Below, in pieces: positions 36,185-47,300 of a stretch of DNA of 64,000 nt (the stretch's first letter is position 1; every line of letters starts with the position of its first letter). The notes below the pieces were generated by a model. The model saw only the letters and a program-made list of their open reading frames with translations. It ran no database searches and was not told the DNA's origin. Made by a program: the position numbers and the translations under genes. Location: NCBI RefSeq assembly GCF_901709675.1, contig NC_051105.1, positions 3,401,104 through 3,465,103 on the forward strand, in the 5' to 3' direction. This stretch comes from Syngnathus acus. Lineage: Eukaryota; Chordata; Actinopteri; Syngnathiformes; Syngnathidae.

Positions 36185-39100
36185 TTAATCCATCCTGATC
36201 TTCTGGTTGGTCATCCTGTAGATGATGCTGTCGTATCCCGGGTCCATGTTCCACAGGTTGTAACCCACGGCAATCACCGCCAGCACCAGCACAATCATCA
36301 GCCACAGTATGATGTTGAAGATCACGGCGTAGTTGAAGTTGTACTTGTAGGCTAAATTGTAAGGGCTGCCTGGATTGCTCTGAAAAGAAAATACCAGTAC
36401 GTTTTAAATGAATAGATTCTGCACATTTGTGTATTTGTGGGGAAAAACAAAGTACAAATTATCGCTGCCTTCCTGATACGTGCCCAATTAGTGCTTCATT
36501 AAGTGCTTTTTTTTATTGATTCTTTAATTGTGGAGTTTTTTTTTTTTTAAATGAGACTAATACTGTCAGTGTAAATCTGAACATGCATTTGTACAAATAA
36601 AGGTCCCTCCTTCAATAAAGTTAGCTAGGAGATGAAAAACAATATTGGATGATAACTAGTGGTTTTATCTTCAAATTTGATCCACTAACACTAAAGATGT
36701 GGGCAGCTTTCGAGGCCATTACAAAAGTTAAATGTAAATCTGAACATGCATTTGTACTAATAAGGTCCCTCCCTCAACAAAGACCTTGCCTAATGCCTGG
36801 CACTCTCAGTCGAGTCAGAAAGTGTTCTGTGCACAATACGGACTTACGATCTGTTTGGATTCCAAAATTGAGCGGGATTTCCTAGTGAGAGGAGCCTCAA
36901 AGTTCTTCACGGTCACGACCTCCACCACGGCACTGTTGCCATAAAGGCCGTACATGTCCTCTGCAAACTATAAAATGAAAATTTAAAAAAACATAGTTAT
37001 GGAGTCTTTAACGATGGATTGGGAAGTCTCGCTCTTTACCTTCTGCAGGACAGAGGAGAGAATGGCGATGGCATCGTGGTACTGAGGAGAGTCTTGTCCA
37101 TAGACACGGCTCAGTTCTTCAAGGCCCGACAGCTCCAGGGAGTAAAGGTCTGGAGAGTGGTCCTTGGCCAGATGCCTGTGCCTCTGCAGCTGTATGAGTA
37201 ACATTGTGAAGCCAGAGGTATTTTAGGGGGAGAAAAAAAAATAGGGCTCAACGACCCACTATTATCATGCATTATCATCGCAATTACATTTCTTCTTTTA
37301 AATTGATGAGCCCCAGAAAAACTAGTGACAACTCACCAGAGCTGTGATGTCATGCAGGACTTGGATCTCAGAGAGGAACAGCAAATCAGCCTGTAGACAT
37401 GGCAGGAGCAAGGTTGGACAGGAAGTAAAGCGTGTGTGGTCATAGGAGAGTCGTACTAATGGAAAGTGACCTCTGCGTTCCTGCTGAGTGAGTTGAGGGG
37501 CAGGGTGGCCAGCACGGAGCCGTCTTGGGACAGACGACCTCGAATCTGCTGCAAGGTAACTGGCAGATCCTCGAACACGGCGTTAGCTTTGCCCAGCATG
37601 TACAGCCTCTAATGGAGGACACAAAAGAGGCACATTACAAATACTTGGTCTAATAAATTTAAGAAGCACTGATTCATCCAAAAAAATGGCTCTCCGAGTA
37701 CCATCAACATGACCAATATTAAAATACAGTAGTGTAGCAGGCCTAAGTCTTCATTGTATATTCTTGGTGTTTGCACAGATACTCTTCTGTAGATTGGTCA
37801 AACAAATACATGCACATATGTATTTATGGATTTTTTTCTCATGCGCTGGTTCAGAATTGAGTGGTCCTATGTGGCTCGCCAGGCGTGCTGACAAAAGAAT
37901 TGTCCCCCCCTTCATCTTTTCCTGAGGGCTCCCCAAAATTGTTGAGATAACACATCTTAGCTTGAAGTCAGAGTTTTGAGATTCGATGATTTAATGACTG
38001 TGTTCGCACCTCTTCACTCGGTGCGAGCTGCAGCACAACAGGCGTGTCCTCAGCGAACAGGGAGTGCACCGTCTCTGCGACACTATCCAGGGTGAAGGGC
38101 ACCGGCTGGGAAGAAATAGGAGAAACTTCACTATACCCTACCAGGGATGCCTTTTGGTTTTAATCCAGGTCCAGGGTGACTCACATTCTCCAAGGGATAG
38201 GAGGCCACACACTGAGGAAAGGTGAGGCCATCAGCTCCTTGGACCACCACCAGAACATTAGCGCGAGGACGCTGGAACAGGAGACCAGCCTGCAGGCCCG
38301 GCCAAGACAGATCCTGAGTGGATTCAACAGACAACCAAAGTGCTTCAGTGTCATGATAATTGGAGATGATGACCAGCAGTCACCACCAGCAGATGTTCCT
38401 GTTCGACGATGTTTAGCAGTGTTATCAATGTTTGCCATGCTAATTTTATTGCCTTTTCCCTTGGTTTGATGAGACTCTGAATTGGATCACTTATTGATTA
38501 AAATTTCCATTGGCAGTTGATTTTGTTTTACATGCTTATAATTGAAGCAGCATGGTGATGTACTGGTTTAGCATAGCTGACTCACAGATATGAGGTTTGG
38601 GTTTCAAAGGCTTGTCTATTTCTTGCTCTCTAGAGTTAATAAAGTTTTGTTTGTAATAACAGCAGAACTTCAACTGGTTGAAGCACCTCTTGAACAGAGA
38701 AGCCCATTGTTAGGGCCACTAGGTCAGGAATCTTCTCGCCAGAGACGGGCCACTCTCCTTTCTGGAACGACACAAACTCAGGAGCCTGCAGAACCGTCAA
38801 ACTGTCCCCACGGACATCTGCACAACAGAGAAAGAAAGTGCATGTTTTTCTTTTAATTGGCTAATTTTTAGGCAAGCAAGAGGGTGTCATGTCACGTGAT
38901 ATAACGCTTGCTCCTTGGGGTATTTTAACGAACGTATAGGAACTGTTTTCAAGTGTTAAGAAAAAGCATGTCTCCTTGATATAAAAATGGCTCAATATGT
39001 ATTGTGTACTTTGTATTAAACTTCCAAATTTCAGTCAAATTTGTGCGTTGTTTTTCCCTTTTTATGAAACGCAAGCCAAAGCCCAAAGAAACTCGTGAGG

Positions 39101-39592
39101 AAGAGACGGCGAGGAAGTTCCCTGTTCCGTGACCTGTCACATGACTCACAATCACATAATAATTGAAAAGCAAACAAAAAATAGAATTAAAAAAAAGGCA
39201 CATTATTGGTTTATTATTGCTCATCAAAACAACGACGAGACGCACTTACTTAAAATTGAGCGTCCCCAATAAGTAACGCTTATTAGCGAATAAAAGAATA
39301 AAACCTGCCAGGTAAATGTATTACAACAAAGAAAAACAGAAAATCACCACATAGACGTATCATATCAACATAAATTATAAATAGCGTTAAATGAATGATC
39401 GTCAATGCTAACGTTACGAGCTCGGTCAGTCTGTGATATGCTAACGCTTTGACGCATCGAGTACGTAATGGGACAATAAAGCAAGAGCGGATCCGTTTAA
39501 AATACATAAGAGACAACCTCAATTATTTCATAGGCCTTACCAGTCGTGCAGAGGAAAAGGATAACCCACAAGGTAAAGGATAAAGCCTCCAT
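36185..39592 (-). CDS. atp6ap2: ATPase H+ transporting accessory protein 2 / prorenin receptor (complete, 354 aa)
   Basis: A type I membrane protein that assists V-ATPase assembly, binds prorenin and takes part in Wnt signalling. Exons in transcript order: 39541-39592, 38687-38817, 38185-38313, 38010-38105, 37471-37608, 37337-37390, 37040-37189, 36848-36967, 36185-36379; 1065 nt, all in frame. Human ATP6AP2 is 350 aa with nine exons. [18 protein letters not shown] is the signal peptide. The ectodomain shows [39 protein letters not shown] and a furin-type RKSR (about 279-282; human has RKTR). A helix (about 308-330) follows [15 protein letters not shown], and the tail ends [20 protein letters not shown] followed by D. 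An in-frame upstream ATG at 39614-39616 would add eight residues (MSPTGWPR); the ATG at 39590-39592 gives the more typical signal peptide. Confidence 0.96.
38891..38900 (+). promoter_or_regulatory. Second CLEAR-type motif in atp6ap2 intron 1
   Basis: GTCACGTGAT followed by ATA is identical over 13 bases to the promoter copy at 39660. A weaker relative, GTCACATGAC, lies near 39136. These could form an intronic enhancer or alternative promoter. Confidence 0.4.
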
Positions 39593-39619
39593 CCTAGGCC
39601 AGCCAGTCGGCGACATCTT

Positions 39620-40320
39620 TCCTTCTCCTTGGTTCCAGCAGAGATCACATGATCGCAACGTCACGTGATATAGAAGAGAACAACGCATGCGCAATAACAG
39701 CCTCTTTGGTTTTGGGACCAAATTAAAATCGTGTATGTGCAAGTGGGATTCGGTGTTAAATTGTTACTTTATATTTATTCATATTTTTTATTAATTTAAT
39801 TATTTTTATTCATCATGTATTGATTGGAGATGTACTCGTTTTAGTTGCGCACTTTGTTCATTTGTAAATCGAAATTAATACAGGAAATTAGATCAACAAA
39901 ATATGTAAGAATATGACTCATTCAAGACGATTAATGATGATGATTCAAGATATAATTCAAGATGATTAATTTTCATAGAGGCACTTTTGACACGTTAACA
40001 ACCCTGCAAATACCAAATCCCATGAGTTTATTTGCATCATGCAATGTTTAATTTCAACACTTGATGGCGCTGCAGGTCTGCATTAAATCGCTTGATGTTG
40101 CCTAGTTGGTCCGGAGCTGAGTGCCGATATAAAAAGTGCAGCTCGCGACAATACAAATGTATTCCGAAAGATGGCAATGTAGGATTGCGTCGTCGCGGAC
40201 AATTTAGCTAAACGGTTTAATTTGACATTGACACCCAATTCATTTAGTTCCATTTAGTCCCTCCAACGCTAATCGTAACCTCACAATTAAAGGAGCAGCA
40301 CGCACATTCATCTTGCAGTT
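39620..40320. other. Short spacer between bcor 3' end and atp6ap2 promoter
   Basis: About 700 bp separates the presumed bcor poly(A) site from the atp6ap2 start. Beyond the E-boxes noted separately I see only AT-rich sequence. Confidence 0.4.
39644..39669 (+). promoter_or_regulatory. CLEAR-type E-box pair at the atp6ap2 promoter
   Basis: ATCACATGAT (39644-39653) and GTCACGTGAT (39660-39669) lie 50-80 bp upstream of the start codon. The CLEAR element (consensus GTCACGTGAC) is bound by TFEB/TFE3, which control lysosomal and V-ATPase genes. The function of this gene makes the match plausible. Confidence 0.55.
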
Positions 40321-40326
40321 TGTATA

Positions 40327-40332
40327 TTTATT
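40327..40332 (-). promoter_or_regulatory. bcor: Candidate poly(A) signal of bcor
   Basis: Minus-strand AATAAA about 630 nt beyond the stop. Other hexamers lie nearer (for example around 40770). Sequence 40333-40961 is presumed 3' UTR with a short CA tract at 40726-40739. Confidence 0.35.
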
Positions 40333-40961
40333 TTTTTAAAGCAACTTCTTTTTGTAAAATATAAATACAAATTAGGAGATATTTTAATTACAAAGTTAAA
40401 ACAAAACAAAATGGACACCCAAAAAAAGTTTGATTTACTGCAGTAGCCTCACTGTTAGATATATACACAAGCTCTTTGCCAAAGGGTGAACATCAGTATT
40501 ACAATAAAACTTTTATACAATCAACGCTGTAGCTCTGCGTGTTAAATTACAGACTGGACAGGAAGCACAATTTGAACATTACAAAATGGAAAAAAAGATA
40601 CAACCAAAAGAATTGTACATCATGTGCTCCCTGTGAACTCAAATAGCACATTCAATATAGCACACATGCACAATGTGCTGCGCTCTCTCGCTGTCCGGTT
40701 ATCGGAAAGGAGAAAAAAACTATGTACACACACACACACCTAAATGTATATGTACATACATATATTCATTTATATTTATTTGTACATATATTAATTTATA
40801 AAAAATACGACCATCAGTTGTTGAGAGTCAAGCGTATGGCTAAGCTAACACAGGCCGGGTCAGCCAGCAGGTCCAAAAGTCTCTATGTACAGTGCCGGGG
40901 CGGAGAACACTGACTCCCGATGGACCGCAAAGCCAACCGCAGCCCAAGATGGTGAAGAAGG

Positions 40962-41313
40962 TCAGTGCTTGTGAGCCGGGTTAAGGATGAGGCCCACTTG
41001 GCCAGCCGCCTTGATCCTGTCCTTCAGTTTGTCCCTGGCCTGCTCCCAGCGGTCGTCCAAGCACTCCAGCGTGGAGCCCAGCAGGGCAGCTAGTTCGGCA
41101 CTGTCCTCCACCAGGTCCAGCAGTTCCTTGCTGTCTGGCTGGAAGCCCTCCAGCTCCTCCGGACAGGAGAAGAGCTGAGACAGCGAGGCCTGCCGGTAGA
41201 ACTCGGCCTCGGACACCGTCACCACCTCCATGTGGGGGAAGGCCTGCCGGAAGCCACGGGCCGACATGCGCAAACGGCGGAGCACATCAGACAGGAGTAG
41301 CCAGTTTCTAGGC
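40962..41313 (-). other. bcor: bcor PUFD exon and stop
   Basis: The last exon starts [18 protein letters not shown] and continues [20 protein letters not shown] and [20 protein letters not shown], the PCGF1-binding PUFD. It ends TGA at 40962-40964 after a fish tail, [20 protein letters not shown] followed by H. The remembered human protein ends shortly after LLGSSVEWLHPSD. Confidence 0.92.
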
Positions 41314-44300
41314 CTGAGAGGGAGCAAAGTAAGAGAACATTGATCACGGATGAGGAATGACAACTTGTATCTACTTACTTATGTGCGTGTTCATGTCCAA
41401 AACAAACAAACAAAAAAAAAAAACATTCATTTGAACTTAAAATAAAATGTAATTAAAAACTTTTCAACCTTCCAGAAGATGCACATAAACAACTAATCAG
41501 TGGTTGTGCGTGTAATGATAAACACAATCTGAGTGACATCACGACCAATCCAAGTGCTGTGTATAATGATTGACAGGTAAACGGCAGAAAGTCTGATTTA
41601 AACGGATATTTGTGTCACAGCGCAAGGAATATGTGCCAACTGTTATAAATTCCTGGTTGGAAACTTGTTCCAGATGTCCAAAAAAGCAGAGATGTCAAAC
41701 AAAAAGACATCTGCTCATAATGAGGTCAAACTGCATTCTAACGTGCGTGCCAAATTGTGTTTCTGCGTTACGGCAAAACGTCATTATTTCATTATTCACA
41801 CTTGGGAATGGCGGGATGCTCACCCATGAGAGACGGACACCTGGATGTTGTAGCACGGCAGCAAGGGCCGGTCGGAGAACTCAAACTCAAACACCTCCCT
41901 CTTGTCGTCCTCGTCGTCCTCGTCGGGGCCAGGTGGGTCGGCCAAGACGTCGTAAGCTCCGCCCTCCTCGGCAGACTCTGAAAAGTGCAAAATGAACGTG
42001 AGCTGACGTTTTGGAATTACACTTACAAAGATTGGGCATAGGGCAGCATCACCGGTGACGCGCCTTCACATTTTACACAAAAACCCAGCCAAGCGGAAGG
42101 AATATTGTCATGACTCGCGTACAGGGTTTTGGTGCCATCTTGTGGCAACTTAAAGCACTTCAGAAAGGGCACAATAACACTGAATATGCTCGTTTTTTTA
42201 ACCAATAAAGGAGGATTTTTTTTTTCTTAATGGAGGCAGCATAATCATGGTTTCTGTCAGAACTGTGATACCCCCTCTGAAAGCAGAGAATCTAGGGGTC
42301 GAACTGGTTCCCCACAATGGCTGTGTGCTGTCGATATATACTGTAGAACCTCAAAAGATAAACACCAGCTTTTACAGGCAGTGTGAGAGGGGCTTCTGTT
42401 CCTGCACTCCTATTAGTTCCGAAAGCAGAAAATTGCCGGATCGACTCGGTAACGCCCATTTCCGCGTCGGTACAGAACAGCGACATTGGAAAAACGGTTA
42501 AAAAAAGTCAGATAGAAAGGGATCATTGTGATCAGTACTCACCACACACAGAGCTGCCGTAGAATTCCCAATAAACTCCGGGGTCGTCATCTGCGCGGCC
42601 CTGAAGGTCAGCAAAATAATCTATGGAGAGAGGAAAGGAGCATGTGACTCACCAGCCGGAGCCCAGGGGGACAGGCAGCGAGGCAAACAATTGCCCTTGG
42701 AGACAAGAGCGGCGAATGGATAAACGGCAGTAAAAGAGGAGGAGGGAGGAGAGGACGTGTTAGGGGAGTGTGGAGTGGTGGAGCAGGGGCGGGAGGGGAG
42801 GGGGGCTAATGGTCAGGGGCCAGCAGCTTCACCACGGGGGAGGGAGCGACTGTCTCTGCTGGGTTAAAGCTGGCTCAGTTCAGAGCGGGGCTGCAGACGG
42901 CTGCCAGGAACAAGAACCACACACAGTTTTGCTGGTGTGTGCGCGCGCACTCGCGGACACACGGCCAGAGAGCTGCATAAGCACATGCGGCGAGAGCAAA
43001 GTGTGTGTTCAGCACATACACACAAACACACGCGCGCACACACATTCGGCGAATCAGAGCCGGGCTTTGTGCCAGCGCTGAGGCGTGGGGCGTCTGGCGT
43101 GTGTTTGGAGGGATTAACGGCCTCCAGATGAGTGGGACCAGGTGGAGGGAGGGCGGCCATTGCGCTCGCTCGCTCTCTCTCTCTCGCTCGCTCACTCTGA
43201 CTCCCTCGCTCTACCGTCAGGCATCGATCGGCGTGTCCACGCTCTTATCGAAGTTCAACACCACCTTTTTGCAGCCGTCTCCATTTAAAGAGGGGTGACG
43301 AACCCGTGGCCTTTGGGCCATGTACGGCCCCGTGAGAGCGTTTGATCCGTTTCTAAAAAGCCCCTAAAATATTTAACCCACACGTGGTCATAACATATAA
43401 TGACAAACATATGTTCTATCGTTGCATCATATTTGATCAAGTATGGCTCTTGGAAGGTGATAGGAAAAAGGTTGATTTGAACCTCCTCTTAAAGCACCCA
43501 AGCGCCACAGTTTCACATTTTCTCTTCTGTTTTCACCTTGATTAAATCAATTTTAATGAGTCCAACCTGACATTATGCGCCGGCAACAGCCGAGTCCCAT
43601 TCTCCCCATCTCACGTTACCTGGGAGAGGCGCACACGGGCCCTAACACGCACTACAAAAGCAAAGTCTCCGGGCCGGAGCGAAGCCCATTTCCTCACGTA
43701 CGCTGAGCAAACACAGTTGGCGTTGCTAAGTAACCAGATAGAGGAGCTGGGAGGCAACAGCACGCACTCCTGCGGGCTCAAACTCCCTTGTCTAACAGGT
43801 GGTCGAGGGAGGGAAGGGGAGGGGGGAGCGCCGGAGGGGAGCGATGGGCTGACAGCGGCTGACATGTCTGCTGACGGCCGGAGGCGAGCGTGGGGTGGAA
43901 AATGGGGAGCGGGGGGGGGAGCAGCGGGTGAGGATTTGCAAAGCGCCACTTGGGGCAACAGGTTGCGCAGAGGTCGAGGCGCTGAAAGAGCTGCAAACAG
44001 GATCGGGGGCCTTTGGGGAATGGCTTCTGCTGAGCGGCTGCTTTAACATTTGAACCCTCATCACCTGCATACACCACCCAAAACCACCCATATTATATCT
44101 TGTCCTACCTTTTTGTAATACAAGTTCGAACATTTGTTTTGTCTTCAGGTAGAAACGTCATAAGTGTATTAAAAATTGTTGTGCATATTTTGGGCTTGTG
44201 GTATCCAAATTTCTAAATCACTCTGACACCCTTCAGCTTGTTACCCCCCCCCCACACACACACACACACCCAGCAATGGAAACTAAAGCTAGATGAGGGT

Positions 44301-47300
44301 TCATCTTTCCAAACGGTACGGTGGCAATCTGAAATCAACCGTGCCACTTGGTGGAAATGGATATATCGTAATATAAGTCGCATGCCTCAGTCACGACTGC
44401 AAAAGAACAGCCAGGAAAAAAATAGCTTACCGGTGAGAAAGCGCTCCATGATGTCACTGTGGGTCATTTTGAGGAGGCCCCGGCCAGAATACGTTGCCAA
44501 GGTGGGGTCGGCCCCGTAGGACAGCAGGACGCGCACCACATCAAGGTGATCGTTTTCCACCGCGTCATGAATGGGCCTGCAAATACATACGCAATCATTT
44601 CAAGTAACTTGTGTATGTACCGTGGCAAAATGGTAACTGGACTGCACTTTGAAGCGCTTCACAATGCCTCACATTCACACGTACACACACACTGGCTGCT
44701 GCTTATTCCTCTCCTGCGTATAAAGTCGGGTAGGTTCTAGGGTTGGAACCGTTTCATCGGAATATCAAAGCTTGTGTGTCATAGTGACGCCCGTGGCAAA
44801 AAATGATCCAATCCATCATGCAAGTGACGCGTTACGTGACACGAGAAAGCTCTGACACAGCCCACTGCCGCATGCTAATGAGGCACTGCACGTTTGTTTG
44901 CGCCGGCACGAGCGGGTCGGGTTTCAGCTAAGGTACCTGGTGCCGTCCTGCGCGCTACAGTTGATGTCGGCCCCGTAGTCCAGCAGGTGCTGGACGATGC
45001 TGAGCCAGCCGCGGGCGCAGGCCTCGTGGAGGGCGCAGTAGCCGGCGTAGTCTCGGTGATTCACCTCGCACACTCGGTTCTCCAGGCAGTAGAGCACCAC
45101 CTCCTGTAGGGAGCCAACACAAGCGCCACGGTTCAGTACGGGAGGGAAAAACAACAGAGTCGTACAAAGACAGACGGCTTCTAGCATATAAAGTTTCCTG
45201 TGGCGGCCAAATTAGGGGAAGAGGGAGGAGGGGGAAGGGGAAATGAGCGTGTTCCTGCGCCGGACTAACATAAAACTCGCACACAAACGCTCCATAATGC
45301 TGCAGCTGGCGGCGAACGAGGCCAGGAGACCGAGTATGACTCAACGACGCGTCGCCTGCCAGATTCCGAAGGCGTGCGCGCGTGCGGAGACAGTTGCGGC
45401 GGGCCCGGGCAGCGAGCGTGGCGTAATGGAAGCGGAACAAAGAGATTTGATGGAAGCACTCAAGAGCTGGAAATGTTTTCGCTGGTCTTGGGGCCGCGAC
45501 AGCCGGCATCCAGCAGAAAAATAGACGGGCCTGGTTTTTATTGGACCGCCGCGGTGTCTGCTGCTACTAAACGGAGGAAATGGCGGGAAGGGGTGGGGAA
45601 GGAGGGAAGGCGTTCTGTTCTGATAAGGACGTTAGTGGAGATATGCAAAGCAAATGCAAACTGCCGCATTTATCTAGATTTTTCTAAATTAGGGTTTTAA
45701 TTATGTCACCCACGTGCATCCGTATATGCGCATAAACGCCAACGCTTAGGCGCTGTCCCTCTAACAGCCCACCGCCGAGACCTCCCTCCTATGAACCTGG
45801 GGAATGACTCCAAACTTCCATTTCTATGCTAATTCTCGCCCTCCAGCTGCTCCAAGTGTTTATCTCGCTCGCTCCCCATTTGCGCGAAAGGGCGGCTGGA
45901 GGGACGGAAGGAGGAGGGGAAGGGGAAGGGGGGGGGGCAGACTTGACTGGCGGGGGGAATGGAGCGGGCGGAAGGAGGGCCGCGGCGGTGAAGGCAACAC
46001 CCCGACAGATGACAGATTAATGAGTCTGCGGATGAGATCTGCCGGGGCCGTCCGCTGGGCCGCAGCTGACAATAACAAGAGATGAAAGGGTGGGCTTGTC
46101 GTGGGTGGCGGTCCAAAATGTGTGTGCGTGTGTGTGTCTGCGCGGCGATAAGAGTGATTTAGAGGACGATCCGGGCCGTGGAAGGAGGAAGGGAGGGAGA
46201 TACCGGGAACAGAAGAGAAGTGAACAAGTGTGTGCAAGAAAAAGTGTGAGAGTAAAAGGGGGGGGGGGAGTGCAAGAGTGAGGCGGGAGTGACGCGCCAA
46301 CTGGTTTTCACCCGCTGCCAGAATTCCGTTTGCCTGCTGGAAAGAGATTCAGGAGCGCCGTGCCGAAACTCCCCTCGGGGGATTTCACCCGTGCGTGCGT
46401 GTGTGCACGTGTGGGCACGTGTGTGCGCGAGAGCCTGACGACGACAGTGTTGATATGCAGCTCGTGTGTGTGCCTGCATGTGTGTTTACGTGCTGCTGAT
46501 GAGCGCATGTGCATGTGCGTGTGGCTGTGGAGGAGGTGTAGCGCTAAACCTCTGGAGCCGTGTTTAATATCGCTGGGAGAGAGCGAGGAGCTTAGCACGA
46601 GAGCCCCGGCTTCCCGCCAGATACACGCACACACACGTCTCCGCAGCATAATGAGGCTCGCGCACACACACATCCACACACATCCCCCCTTCCCAGCAGC
46701 CCCCCTTCCTCCTCCGCCGCCGCCGCTTTCCCTCCGTCCTCTAATCTCCCTCTCTAGAATGCTTCCCTGCGCTCGCCTGCAATCAATGCATCACTCAGAC
46801 ATTTAACCCCTTGCAGCGCGGCCCGGCTACGCGCCACGCATACAAGCAGATGTTTGTGCGTGCGGGCTCTTTCGGCGACGCTAACGTAGCTCATGCTAGG
46901 TCTAAGGGAGCAGGGCTTAGATCAGGGGTGCGCAATACGTCGATCGCGATCGACCGGTCGATCGCCAAGCCACTATTGGTCGATCGCGTGATATAATTTT
47001 TTTTTTTTTCGCACTTGACGCGTGTACAAACAACGGCGCTAACAACACAACACAAACACGCTAGCTCGCGAGTTCCCTCCAATTGTCAGAACCCTGTTTT
47101 TTCTCTTAAACTTAAGAAAGGGTATAAAAATGAGTGGGGCAGCTGGCTATAGTAAGAAGTATCACTTTCATAGGGAATGGGAGTAGGACTTTTTTTTCAC
47201 GAGGACATATTTTTTTTAGTGGGTAGATCTTTGTGACTTGGTCATTTCAAAAGTAGCTCGCGAGCTCAAAAGGTTTGCCCACCCCTGGCTTAGATGTTTT

